Part shown: one piece after another, positions 8,722 through 17,594 of the stretch | How the letters are laid out: each line of letters opens with the position of its first letter | Numbering within the stretch: position 1 is the first letter of the stretch | Source: Akkermansiaceae bacterium | GTDB lineage: Bacteria > Verrucomicrobiota > Verrucomicrobiia > Verrucomicrobiales > Akkermansiaceae | Assembly: GCA_018402445.1 (NCBI GenBank) | Contig: JAGYIT010000004.1 | Location: 1 to 64,000, forward strand | DNA length: 64,000 nucleotides | Reading direction: 5' to 3' | Made by a program: the position numbers and the translations under genes | The notes under the pieces: generated by a model | Databases searched by the model: none | What the model was told of the DNA's origin: nothing | The model's input: only the letters and a program-made list of their open reading frames with translations

Positions 8722-9765
8722 TTATTGGTTCTTCTTATCGAACGCCGCGTCGAACGCGACATTGGAGCCGGGGAAATCGACGTTGCGCACGAAGGCGGCC
8801 GCCTCGGTCGCGCCGTGGACGCGATCCATGCGGATGTCCTCCCACTCCACGGAGAGCGGGCCAGCGTATTTGAGGTCGTTGAGCGCGACGATGATGTCCT
8901 CGAACTCGATGTCGCCATGGCCCAGTGAACGGAAGTCCCAGAAGCGGCGGGAGTCGCCGAAATCCGTGCTGCCGCCGAAGACGCCGACCGAGCCGTCGCC
9001 GTGACCCCACCATGCGTCCTTCATGTGGACGTGGTAGATGCGGGAGCCGAGGTCGCGGATGAACTTAATGTAGTCCACTCCCTGGTAGCCGAGGTGGGAG
9101 GGATCGTAGTTGAAACCGAAACGCTTGTGGTTCTTCACCGCCTTGAGCGCGCGTTGCGCCGTGGCGATGTCGAACGCGATTTCCGTCGGGTGCACCTCGA
9201 GGGCGAAGTTCACGTTCTCCTTATCGAAGGCATTCAGGATGGGCGTGAAGCGTTTCGCGAAATCCTCAAAGCCCTTGTCGTAAAATGCCTGGCTGGTCGG
9301 CGGGAACGCGTAGAGGCCATGCCAGATCGAGGAACCGGTGAAGCCGTTCACCACGGCGGGGAACTCGTCCTTGTTCTTGCGGCCGGGCTTCGCGTTGAGG
9401 AAAAGGCGGGCGGCCTTGCCGGTCTTGATCATCTTCTGCGCCGCGCGTTTACGCACGCCCTCGGGTTCGCCGTTGCCCCACACGTCCGGCGGCAGGATCG
9501 CCTTGTGGCGCTCGTCGATGTTATCGCAGATCGCCTGGCCGACAAGGTGACTGGAGATCGCGTAGGAAGTGAGGCCGTGATCGGAAAGAAGCTCCCACTT
9601 CTCCTTCACGTAGGATTTCTTGGAGACGGCCGCATCGACATCGAAGTGATCACCCCAGCAGGCGAGTTCCAGGCCGTCGTAGCCCATTTCCGCCGCAAGC
9701 GGCGCGAGTTTCTCAAGCGGAAGATCGGCCCACTGGCCGGTGAAGAGTGTGACAGGTCTGGACAT
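8722..9765 (-). CDS. Sugar phosphate isomerase/epimerase (xylose isomerase-like TIM barrel)
   Basis: About 347 residues from ATG at 9765 ([16 protein letters not shown]). AP endonuclease 2-like TIM barrel with metal-binding residues in [38 protein letters not shown] and [13 protein letters not shown]. The DPSH and HMKD motifs are typical of the IolE/IolI-like group. Family members isomerise or dehydrate keto-sugars and cyclitols with a divalent metal. The gene is paired with the Gfo/Idh dehydrogenase downstream, suggesting a two-step oxidation/isomerisation. An upstream in-frame extension to 9804 lacks family similarity and was not used. Confidence 0.9.
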   Translation of the reverse strand: MSRPVTLFTGQWADLPLEKLAPLAAEMGYDGLELACWGDHFDVDAAVSKKSYVKEKWELLSDHGLTSYAISSHLVGQAICDNIDERHKAILPPDVWGNGEPEGVRKRAAQKMIKTGKAARLFLNAKPGRKNKDEFPAVVNGFTGSSIWHGLYAFPPTSQAFYDKGFEDFAKRFTPILNAFDKENVNFALEVHPTEIAFDIATAQRALKAVKNHKRFGFNYDPSHLGYQGVDYIKFIRDLGSRIYHVHMKDAWWGHGDGSVGVFGGSTDFGDSRRFWDFRSLGHGDIEFEDIIVALNDLKYAGPLSVEWEDIRMDRVHGATEAAAFVRNVDFPGSNVAFDAAFDKKNQ

Positions 9766-9903
9766 GATGTTGGTGGTTGGGTTGCGGGCGCATCTTGGCG
9801 GCATCCGCCCATGCGGGAAAAGGAAAAAGAGAGGATAGCATCGAAGAGTAGATGCTCGTCGAAGTGCCGGGCAGCCGGAGGAAGCCCTCTTCTTGTGCCC
9901 TCT

Positions 9904-10997
9904 TCACCCAGAAAGCTTCGCCCAATCGCCCGGCTCGAGGCAGGTGGGGTCGGCGGCGACGTAGTGGCCGGGGGCGATCTCGCGGAGGGAGAGATCCATG
10001 CCGATGGTTTCGGCATAGCGGGGGTGTTTCATGCGATGGCCGAAGGCGCTGCCTTCCGGGGGATCGATGGGGGATGGGACGTCGCCCTCCAGCAGGATCT
10101 TTTCCGCTTCACCTTGGGATCGGCGCTGGGGACGGCGGAGAGGAGCGCCTTGGTGTAGGCGTGGCGAGGGTTGCGGTAGATTGTTTCCGAATCCGCCAGC
10201 TCGACGATTTTCCCGAGATACATGACGGCGACGCGGTCGCTGACGTGTTTCACCACGGAGAGGTCGTGGGCGATGAAGAGGTAGGAAAGGCCGAACTCCT
10301 TCTGGAGATCCACGAGGAGATTGAGGATCTGGGACTGGACGGAGACGTCGAGGGCGGAGACGGGTTCATCGCAGACCAGCCACTTGGGCTTGAGAGCGAG
10401 CGCGCGGGCGATGCCGATGCGCTGGCGCTGTCCGCCGGAGAACTCGAAGGAATATTTCTCCGCGGAGGAGGCGGCGAGGCCGACGGTTTCCAGCAGCCCG
10501 TCCACCCACTTCTTCCGCTCGGCGGCGCTGCCCATGCCGTGAATTCGGAACGGCTCCTCGACGAGGGCGCGGACGCTCATCCGCGCATCGAGCGACTCGG
10601 CGGGATCTTGGAAGATCATCTGGAAATCCCGCCGCAGCGGACGGAGCGCACCCTGGCCGAGGTGGGTGATGTCGCGGCCCTCGAAAAGAATCTTCCCGGA
10701 GGTGGGCGTGAGGAGGCGGACGAGAGCTTTGCCGAGGGTCGATTTCCCGCAGCCGGACTCGCCCACGAGGCCGAGGGTCTCGCCGACTCCAAGCCGGAGG
10801 GAAACGCCGTCCACGGCTTTCACCGCGCCGGTCTGCTTCATGAACAGGCCGGTGCGCACGGGGAAATGCACGCGCAGGTCTTGGGCGGTGAGCATGTTAG
10901 GTTGGTCGTTCACACTGGGAGGGTGGGTGGTCACACTGGGAGGGTGGGTGGTCACACTGGGAGGGTGGGTGGTCACACTGGGAGGGTGGGTGGTCAC
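9904..10997 (-). CDS. dppF: Peptide ABC transporter ATP-binding protein, second ATPase (one frameshift)
   Basis: OppF/DppF-class ATPase powering peptide import. Walker [13 protein letters not shown], signature FSGGQRQRIGIARAL, Walker B WLVCDEPVSALDVS, H-loop FIAHDLS. A one-base loss in the AAAA run (plus TTTT at 10100-10103) separates it from its C-terminus; restoring it gives KILLEGDVPSPIDPP and a tail ending DPTCLEPGDWAKLSG at 9904, the normal oligopeptide-binding C-terminal domain. I chose the GTG at 10997, which overlaps the preceding stop (GTGA) like every other junction in this operon; the N-terminus is then four copies of VTTHPPS before MLTAQDLRVHFPV. Starting at the ATG at 10895 would leave those repeats untranslated. 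Confidence 0.87.
10914..10997 (-). repeat. Four perfect 21-bp tandem repeats
   Basis: Four identical 21-base units follow each other without mismatch. In the minus-strand reading each unit is GTG followed by codons for TTHPPS, so the array keeps frame and each unit offers a GTG start. A partial fifth copy (GTGAACGACC) follows. It lies exactly at the junction of the two ATPase genes. Perfect identity between copies indicates recent expansion by slippage. Confidence 0.95.
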
Positions 10998-11974
10998 AGA
11001 TTCGAGCATTCTTTGCAGATTTCCAGCCAATGACCCGGCTGCGCTTCCTTGAACTTGGGCCGCTCGCGGGTGCGAGAGGACTTCCGGCCCATGCGCTGGC
11101 AGAAGCGGCAGCCATAGGTGTGGTCACCGAGGCCGGCGACGGTGCCGGGGATGGTGGGCAGGACGGATTTCGGCGGGGTCTCGAGGGTGGGAATCGAGCG
11201 CAGCAGTGCCTGAGTGTAGGCGTGGAGGGGGTTTCCGAAAAGCTCATCGACGGGCGCGCTTTCCACGACGCGGCCGGCATACATGACGACGACCTCGTCG
11301 CAGGTCTCCGCGATCACGCCGAGATCGTGGGTGATCAGCATGACGGACATGCCGATGTCGTGCTGGAGGTTTTCCAAAAGATCGAGGATCTGCGCCTGGA
11401 CGGTTACGTCGAGGGCGGTGGTCGGCTCGTCGGCGATGAGCAGCGAGGGGCGGCAGGCGAGGGCGAGGGCGATGACGACTCGCTGCCTCATGCCGCCGGA
11501 AAGGTGGTGAGGGTAATCCATCATCCGCTTCTCGGGCGCAGGGATGCGGAGCAGGGCGAGCATTTCCGTGGCGGCGTCCCATGCGTCCTTCTTGGACATG
11601 TTCTTGTGGATGCGGAACACCTCCGCCACCTGCCGCCCGATGCGATGGACAGGGTTCAGGGCGGACATGGGTTCCTGGAAAATCACGCCGATCTCGCCGC
11701 CGCGCACTTGGCGCATGCGCTTGTCGGAGGCGTGGAGCAGATCCTCGCCCTTGAAGCGGATTTCGCCGCCCAGCACCTTGCCGGAAGGCTGCGGCAGGAG
11801 GCGCACGATGGACATGGCGGTGACGCTTTTCCCGCAGCCCGACTCGCCGACGATGCCCACCGTTTTCCCTGCCGGGATGGAAAAGGAAATCTGATCCACG
11901 GCACGCAACATGCCCCGCTCGGTGTCGAAGGAGGTGATCAGCTTGTCCACCTCCAGTAGCTTGTGCTCACTCAC
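10994..11974 (-). CDS. dppD: Peptide ABC transporter ATP-binding protein, first ATPase
   Basis: 326-residue OppD/DppD-class ATPase. Walker [15 protein letters not shown]-loop [15 protein letters not shown], signature [15 protein letters not shown], Walker [16 protein letters not shown]-loop LITHDLGVI. The C-terminal peptide-transporter extension carries a CRFCQRM...CKECSNL cysteine set, like the iron-sulfur-type cysteines in many OppD/DppD proteins. It starts in a four-base ATGA overlap with the substrate-binding protein gene and ends in a GTGA overlap with the second ATPase, so the operon is translationally coupled. Confidence 0.93.
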   Translation of the reverse strand: MSEHKLLEVDKLITSFDTERGMLRAVDQISFSIPAGKTVGIVGESGCGKSVTAMSIVRLLPQPSGKVLGGEIRFKGEDLLHASDKRMRQVRGGEIGVIFQEPMSALNPVHRIGRQVAEVFRIHKNMSKKDAWDAATEMLALLRIPAPEKRMMDYPHHLSGGMRQRVVIALALACRPSLLIADEPTTALDVTVQAQILDLLENLQHDIGMSVMLITHDLGVIAETCDEVVVMYAGRVVESAPVDELFGNPLHAYTQALLRSIPTLETPPKSVLPTIPGTVAGLGDHTYGCRFCQRMGRKSSRTRERPKFKEAQPGHWLEICKECSNL

Positions 11975-14169
11975 GGCTCCACCTCCGTTATTTCTGGTTC
12001 TTCCGTTTCCGGGGTTTCGGGTTCGGTGATTTCCTCCTCGGACACTTCCTCCTCGGCGGGCTCCTCCTCGTCAGTGGTGGGTGGCGTGACGGGGTAGCGG
12101 TAGTCGTCGAAGATGCGGTTCACCTCGCCGAAGGTTTTGCCGGAGCGTTTCGCCTCCATGGTCTCGTCTCTCATGTCCTCATCGATCCAGAGCACGTGAG
12201 CCTCGAACGGTTCGTAAACGACGGGCGGGCAGAAGCGGGTTTCCTCGCAATCCGGCCAGCGCACCCAGCGCCACGAGCCGAGCCTCATGAAGTCCACCGT
12301 GTAGCCGGGCAGGAAGAAGGCCTCGTCGTGCATGATGCGCTGGAGTTCGAAGGAGGTCTCGCGCAGTTCTTCCTCGGTACGCGCGAAGCGGGCTTTTTCG
12401 GAAAGGACATCAGTGTCCGCCCTGCCCCATGCGAAGAGGTTGTTTGTCTGCGGCTTGAGGTTGCCGCGCTCATCGCGGGCGTTCGAGGAGTGCAGGAACT
12501 GATGGTAATCGGGTGTCGGCGGGGTGATGACCCAGCCGGTAAAGGTCATCTCGTGCTGCTTGAGCATGGATTTCTTGTAGTCCACGGTCGCCTCGTTGGA
12601 GTCGAGCCGGAGGTCGAGCCCGGTGGCCTTCGCCTCCTCTCGCAGGATCGTCAACATGCGGTCGAAGGTCGGGTCGGCGCGGTAGCTCAGGTTTATGGAG
12701 AGCCTCGTGCCGTCGGGGCGGCGCAGGATGCCGTCTCGGTCTGCTTCGGTGAAACCCGCCTCGCGGAAGGCGGCACGCGCCTTCGATACCGAGAAGGCGC
12801 GCGCCTTGATCGTCGGGTCGCTGAAAAGGAGGTAACCCTGATTGAAGGCGTCGAGCCGCGTGTAGTCGCCGCGGAAAATCACATCGATGACCTTCTGCCA
12901 GTTCATCGCGTGGTGGATGCCGATGCGGATTTCCTTTTCGTCGAGCAATGGCTTGCTGACGTTCATGTAGAAGCCCCGCGGCAGTGCCGGGTATTGGCTG
13001 TAGAAAGTGTAGCGCTCGATGTAGCCCTTGAAGACGGGATCGACCTCGGATTTCTCATACCAGTATTCCGGGCGGGTCAGGTAAAAAGAATCCAGTTCCC
13101 CCGCGCGGAACAGCTCGAAGGCCTTCGACTCGTCGCGGACGACGGTGTGGACGATGCGGTCGGGGTTGAAACGGTATCTGTAGTATTTCCTGTCCTTCGC
13201 CCACCATTCCTTTACACGGGTCTGGGTGATGGAGACGCCTTTCACAACATCCCCCGGCAAGACCTCGTAGGCTCCCGTGGTCGGCGGGAACTCCCACTGG
13301 TATCGCTCGGTGTAGTCCGGGCCGTAATCCGCGTAGAAGTGCGGCGGCGAAGGGGTCACCGCGCCGACCATCGCCGGAGCGTAGAGCTGCGCCTCGGGCA
13401 GGGAGATGGACAGCAGGCGCTCGCCGTAAGCGGCGAAGCCCGCGATGTTCTCGCGGTAGAACTGCTTCGCGTAGGGGTTCACGATGTCGTCGGAGATGCG
13501 GACGTAGGTGTTGAAAAGGAAATCCCCCGCCCGCACCGGGACGCCGTCCGAATAGCGCGCCTCCTCGTCGATCTCGAAATAGATCGTGCGACCGTCGGGG
13601 GACACCGCCCAGCGCTTCGCGAGGCCGGGGATCATCTCCATGGACTTCGGATGCAGGCCGACGAGCGGCATGTCGATATCGTCGTAAAGGGTGCCGCGGA
13701 AGCCGTTGTTCGAGTTATCGCCAAAGGGGCGGATCGTCGGCGGGAAAGTGGACATGAACTGGCGGAAGGTGCCGCCCTTTTTCGCGCGCGCATCGCCGAT
13801 CTCCTCGTGCTCCGAGCCGTCCTCCCAGACGAGGTCGGCGGGGATGTCCTCCGGTTTCCCGAAGCGGAAATAATCCCCCAACCCGAGCCGGAAATCCCAT
13901 TTCTCCTCCTCCCGTTTCAGCGCGATGAGGTTGCGCTCCGCCGCCTCCCGCTCCTCGCCTTCGGAGGCGAGCACCTTGGCCTCCGCCTCTTTCACGATCT
14001 TCACCGTCGCCGCCTGCTGCTCGGTGAGCCAGTTGCGGATGTGGCGGTTGTATTGCTGGACGAAGTCCTCGTAGCCGGAGGTGCGCGTGGCCCTCGTCTC
14101 CTCGCGGCCGCAGCCGGAGAGCAGGAAGGCCGCGAGGGCCAGCGGGAGGATGGAGAGGAAATATCGCAT
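11971..14169 (-). CDS. Peptide ABC transporter substrate-binding lipoprotein (YejA-like)
   Basis: 732 residues from the ATG at 14169. Signal peptide MRYFLSILPLALAAFLLSGC ends in a lipobox (LSGC), so it is a lipid-anchored periplasmic binding protein. After a charged linker (residues 40-110) comes the SBP family 5 fold: DNSNNGFRGTLYDDIDMPLVG, GLAKRWAVSPDGRTIYFEI, ARYSDGVPVRAGDF, then a MNWQKVIDVIFRGDY segment. The large size and the TFPPTIRPFGDNSN opening resemble YejA-type binding proteins. The last 45 residues are very rich in Glu and Pro. The gene overlaps the permease stop by one base (TGATG). The open frame extends upstream through the permease gene, but that is out-of-frame reading, not protein. 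Confidence 0.88.
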   Translation of the reverse strand: MRYFLSILPLALAAFLLSGCGREETRATRTSGYEDFVQQYNRHIRNWLTEQQAATVKIVKEAEAKVLASEGEEREAAERNLIALKREEEKWDFRLGLGDYFRFGKPEDIPADLVWEDGSEHEEIGDARAKKGGTFRQFMSTFPPTIRPFGDNSNNGFRGTLYDDIDMPLVGLHPKSMEMIPGLAKRWAVSPDGRTIYFEIDEEARYSDGVPVRAGDFLFNTYVRISDDIVNPYAKQFYRENIAGFAAYGERLLSISLPEAQLYAPAMVGAVTPSPPHFYADYGPDYTERYQWEFPPTTGAYEVLPGDVVKGVSITQTRVKEWWAKDRKYYRYRFNPDRIVHTVVRDESKAFELFRAGELDSFYLTRPEYWYEKSEVDPVFKGYIERYTFYSQYPALPRGFYMNVSKPLLDEKEIRIGIHHAMNWQKVIDVIFRGDYTRLDAFNQGYLLFSDPTIKARAFSVSKARAAFREAGFTEADRDGILRRPDGTRLSINLSYRADPTFDRMLTILREEAKATGLDLRLDSNEATVDYKKSMLKQHEMTFTGWVITPPTPDYHQFLHSSNARDERGNLKPQTNNLFAWGRADTDVLSEKARFARTEEELRETSFELQRIMHDEAFFLPGYTVDFMRLGSWRWVRWPDCEETRFCPPVVYEPFEAHVLWIDEDMRDETMEAKRSGKTFGEVNRIFDDYRYPVTPPTTDEEEPAEEEVSEEEITEPETPETEEPEITEVEP

Positions 14170-15755
14170 CAACGGTAATAGCTGTGTTTTTTCGGGTCGA
14201 AGGCCTCGCGGACGGCCTCTCCGATGAAAGTGATGAGCACCAGCAGGCCGACAAGGACGAAGAAGGTGGAGGAAACGAGCCATGGCGCGGAGAGGTTGGA
14301 AAGGCCGTCGTTGAGGAGGCGCCCCCAGGTGGCGTATTCCGGCGGGAGGCCGAATCCAAGGTAATCGAGGGCGGTTAGCGAAGAGACAAGGCCGGACATG
14401 GTGAAGGGCACCAGCGTCACGATGATAGCCACGGTGTTTGGCAGGAGGTGGCGGAAAATGATGCGCGGCGTGCCCGCGCCCAGCACCCGGGCGGCGGCGA
14501 TGTAGTCGCGCTCCTTGTCGCGGTAGGCCGCCGTCCGCATCAGCGCGGTGATCCCCATCCAGCCGAACAGGATCAGGATCGCTAGGATGATGGGCAGCCC
14601 CTTGAACTGCACAGGCACCATGCTCGAGAAAATGATCACCACGAAGAGAAACGGCATGTTCGAGAACACCTCGATGAGGCGGTCCATCGCGAGATCGAAC
14701 CATCCGCCGAGATAGCCCATGAGCATCCCGAGGATGATCCCGATCGAATAGACGATAGGTAGGAAAATGAGCGCCGCCTTGAAGTTCACCTGCAAACCGC
14801 CGTAGAGATAGGCGAGGACATCGTAACCCTGCGATGTCGTTCCGAGCCAATTTCCCTCCTCCGGGATGGGCGGGGCGGGATGGTATTTCATGGCGCGGAG
14901 TTCACTGCTTTCCATGGCCAGGAAACCCTCAAGCGTGCCGCTCCCGCTGTATTTCTCCCTCGTCTTTTCGCCCCGCACCCACTCGGCGGAATAGACCCGC
15001 TCGCCGGTGGCATCCCAACCGTCCACCGGGCCGCTGAGCTTGCCGCCGCGGAGTGTGAACCTCATGTGGATTTTCCCTTCCTCCACATCGTGGAATTTCG
15101 AAGCGAGGCCGAAGTAGGGGTTCCTCGCGCCGGATTCGTGGTAGATTCCCTCATACTCAATCAGGGATTTGGAAAGCGGCTGCAGGGTGTCGTTCGTCGA
15201 ACCGAAGGGAATCAGTGGCATGATCACTTTCCCGCGCCCGGCGTTATCGCCCTTCTTGAAATCAAGCTTGAGCTTGCGGTAATTCACCGGCGCATCCACC
15301 CGCTCGCCCTCGATCCCGAAATCGGAGCCCTTGAAGGGTGTCGGAGTGAAGGCCGGAAAATACCATTTGCCGTTGTAGCGGACGGCGAGCGCCTCTTTCC
15401 CTACGACGACCTGATCGAGCGCCGCGAACGCCCCCAAACCGAGCAGGATGATGAGAGAGTAGTAGCCGCGCTTGATTTCCTTGAAGCGCCGGATCCGCCG
15501 CAAGGTCACCGGATTCGGCGGCCCGCCGGTGAACGAAGCGACGATAAGCAAAGCCCCGCCGACCACGAGGATCAGCGAACTCAACCAGCCGAACCACAAG
15601 AACTCCCCGCCCGCCGTTTTCCATTTCAGCCCGAACACATCGCGGCTGGCCTCGAAGAACCAACGCGCCGTCGGGAAGTCGATGCCGCGCAGTTCCCCGA
15701 TGACGGCGAGCACCCCCAGGATCAGCATGAATATCCCTATCGAACGGCGGCTCAT
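14169..15755 (-). CDS. Peptide ABC transporter permease (YejE/DppC-like)
   Basis: 528 residues. Three to four hydrophobic segments in the first 130 residues, then a long non-membrane insert (about 130-300), then the DppC-type core: GTTSQGYDVLAYLYGG, several membrane helices and the EAA loop ARVLGAGTPRIIFRHLLPN that contacts the ATPases. The big insert before the GTDxxGxD motif is a hallmark of the YejE branch of peptide/microcin C importers. ATGA overlap with the upstream permease and TGATG with the binding protein gene show a single operon. Located in the inner membrane. Confidence 0.9.
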   Translation of the reverse strand: MSRRSIGIFMLILGVLAVIGELRGIDFPTARWFFEASRDVFGLKWKTAGGEFLWFGWLSSLILVVGGALLIVASFTGGPPNPVTLRRIRRFKEIKRGYYSLIILLGLGAFAALDQVVVGKEALAVRYNGKWYFPAFTPTPFKGSDFGIEGERVDAPVNYRKLKLDFKKGDNAGRGKVIMPLIPFGSTNDTLQPLSKSLIEYEGIYHESGARNPYFGLASKFHDVEEGKIHMRFTLRGGKLSGPVDGWDATGERVYSAEWVRGEKTREKYSGSGTLEGFLAMESSELRAMKYHPAPPIPEEGNWLGTTSQGYDVLAYLYGGLQVNFKAALIFLPIVYSIGIILGMLMGYLGGWFDLAMDRLIEVFSNMPFLFVVIIFSSMVPVQFKGLPIILAILILFGWMGITALMRTAAYRDKERDYIAAARVLGAGTPRIIFRHLLPNTVAIIVTLVPFTMSGLVSSLTALDYLGFGLPPEYATWGRLLNDGLSNLSAPWLVSSTFFVLVGLLVLITFIGEAVREAFDPKKHSYYR

Positions 15756-17098
15756 TTGAATTTAATCCTCGGATCTACCATCGCGACGATCACGTCGGAC
15801 AGCACTTTTCCCAACAACATCAGGAACGCCGCGATCGTCAGCGTCCCCATGATCACCGGGACATCACGCGCGATGACCGCCTGATACTGCAACAAACCGA
15901 AGCCCTGGATGTCGAACACCGTCTCCACCAGGATCGACCCTCCGATGAAAATTTCCACGAGACTGCCCATGCTCGTGGCAATGGGGATCATCGAGTTCCG
16001 GAAAGCGTGGCCGAAGACCGCCTTGCGGAAACCCACACCCTTCGCCACCGCCGTGCGCACGTAGTCGGCGGAGAGCTGATCCATGAGGTTGTTTTTCGTC
16101 ATCATGGTAAGCATCGCGAAGGAGCCGACGAGGTAGCAGAGCAAAGGCAGCACGGTGTGGTGCGCGAGATCCTTGATCTGATCCCACCGCTCCATTTCCG
16201 CGAAGTCCGGGCTGGTAAGGCCGAAGAGCGGGAACAGGTTCATGCGCGCGCCGAGGTGGACGAGCAGGATCGCGCCGAGGGCGAAGCCAGGGATGGAGTA
16301 GCCGATGAAAATGAGCACCGAACTGGCGCTATCGATGAACGTCCGGTGTTTGAGCGCTTTCAAAATTCCCAGCGGCAGGCAGACGGCATAGGTGATGAAC
16401 GCGGTGAGCAGGCCGAAATAAAGCGCCACCGGCACGCGCTCTAGGATCATCTGGCCGACGGAATCGTTATAGACCGTGGAGCGCCCGAGATCTCCCTGCA
16501 AGAGGCCGCTGAAATTCGTCCGAAAAGCCACCGCCCGCGGCGAGTAGGATGGCACTACGGCAGCCTCCTGGCTGCGGCGCTTGAACCTATCCTCGCGCAT
16601 CGTCGCGCTTTCATAACGGATTTTCCAGCCCTCCTGCAGGATGTCCGCCCCGTCCACGCGGCACTTCGCCGAGATGATGGAATCGCCCTTCTTTTTCACC
16701 TCCACCAATCGCCCGTCGCCGCGCAGGACGAGGGTCGCGGTGTTTTCCGGATCATCGCCGCCGCCTCCGATGATCCCGTCACCGGTCACGCCGAACTCGC
16801 CCTTGGAAAGCCTCACTTCACGCGGCAGGGCACCGAGCCATTGGAGGTAAGCCACAGGCATCGCTTTATCGAGGCCGAACTGCTCCTCCAGTTCCTCCAT
16901 CTGTTCCTCGCTGAGACCGCCGCCCGCGTCGCTGGAGGCTTTTTTCGCCCCTCCCGCGTCCGCGCTGCCCGCCGCCTGCTGGAGCATCCGATCCATCGGC
17001 CCACCGGGCACGAATCTCGTGATCGCGAAGACGAGAAAGGTGATCCCCAGCAAAGTGGGGGGGATCAGCAGAAAACGCCTTAGGAAATAACTTTTCAC
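15752..17098 (-). CDS. Peptide ABC transporter permease (YejB/DppB-like)
   Basis: 448 residues. N-terminal helix with the DppB opening RRFLLIPPTLLGITFLVFAITRFVPGGP in two pieces, then an inserted soluble region (about residues 35-205) including GGLSEEQMEELEEQFGLDK, and the membrane core with EAA loop YVRTAVAKGVGFRKAVFGHAFRN and the SILVETVFDIQGFG motif. The insert between the first helix and the core is typical of YejB rather than classical DppB. First gene of the five-gene operon (permease, permease, binding protein, ATPase, ATPase). In E. coli yejF encodes one fused ATPase; here the two ATPases are separate. Confidence 0.9.
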   Translation of the reverse strand: MKSYFLRRFLLIPPTLLGITFLVFAITRFVPGGPMDRMLQQAAGSADAGGAKKASSDAGGGLSEEQMEELEEQFGLDKAMPVAYLQWLGALPREVRLSKGEFGVTGDGIIGGGGDDPENTATLVLRGDGRLVEVKKKGDSIISAKCRVDGADILQEGWKIRYESATMREDRFKRRSQEAAVVPSYSPRAVAFRTNFSGLLQGDLGRSTVYNDSVGQMILERVPVALYFGLLTAFITYAVCLPLGILKALKHRTFIDSASSVLIFIGYSIPGFALGAILLVHLGARMNLFPLFGLTSPDFAEMERWDQIKDLAHHTVLPLLCYLVGSFAMLTMMTKNNLMDQLSADYVRTAVAKGVGFRKAVFGHAFRNSMIPIATSMGSLVEIFIGGSILVETVFDIQGFGLLQYQAVIARDVPVIMGTLTIAAFLMLLGKVLSDVIVAMVDPRIKFK

Positions 17099-17160
17099 GC
17101 GATGAACCGCGATAGTTTCGACGCGCCCGCCTCGTTGGCAAGCCCAGTCCCAACCACCAC

Positions 17161-17535
17161 CTAATATTCCTGACCCTTTTCCTTCTTCACCGCGATCACG
17201 TAATCGAGCACCGCCTTCTCATCCGATTTCGGAAGACCCGCGTGCCCGATCATTTTCGGCATCGCGTCCTCCCAATCCATGATGTCCACCTGTTCCGGGA
17301 GCTGGTAGGCATGGCACTCGCCGCATTTCAGCATGTATACCTCATGCCCGCGCTGGAGTTGACCCAGCGGCTTCCCGCTTTTTTTCGCCATCGAGGCGCT
17401 GGGATTCGGCACCTCGGAAATGCCCCCCACCGAGCCGTCGTCGCCGCCGTTCATGTCGCCCATCGGGCCGGTGCCGGTGGGCGTGCAGGCGGTGAGGATC
17501 GCACAAAGAGGGAAAAGGAAATATTTCAGTTTCAC
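17161..17535 (-). CDS. Monoheme c-type cytochrome lipoprotein
   Basis: 124 residues. Signal peptide with lipobox (LCAILTAC), a flexible Gly/Asp linker, then a cytochrome c fold: GHEVYMLKCGECHAY contains the CxxCH heme-attachment site, and MPKMIGHAGLP supplies the distal methionine candidate, followed by the last helix AVLDYVIAVKK. It would be attached on the periplasmic side of a membrane and carry single electrons. No oxidase or dehydrogenase is adjacent; the peptide importer operon begins 62 bases downstream in the transcription direction. Confidence 0.85.
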   Translation of the reverse strand: MKLKYFLFPLCAILTACTPTGTGPMGDMNGGDDGSVGGISEVPNPSASMAKKSGKPLGQLQRGHEVYMLKCGECHAYQLPEQVDIMDWEDAMPKMIGHAGLPKSDEKAVLDYVIAVKKEKGQEY

Positions 17536-17594
17536 GAACGTCTTGTATGATCAAGCCAACGCCACGGCAATGATTTTAGGCATTGGGACTGCGA

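Noticed and set aside
12196..14178. Long open frame (660 codons) on the plus strand
   Set aside because: It is antisense to the peptide-binding protein gene, which has a signal peptide and family motifs; the plus reading has no recognisable domain and arises from high GC.
14170..14850. N-terminal extension of the peptide-binding protein
   Set aside because: Codons upstream of the ATG at 14169 lie out of frame within the YejE-like permease and have no family match; the lipoprotein signal begins at 14169.
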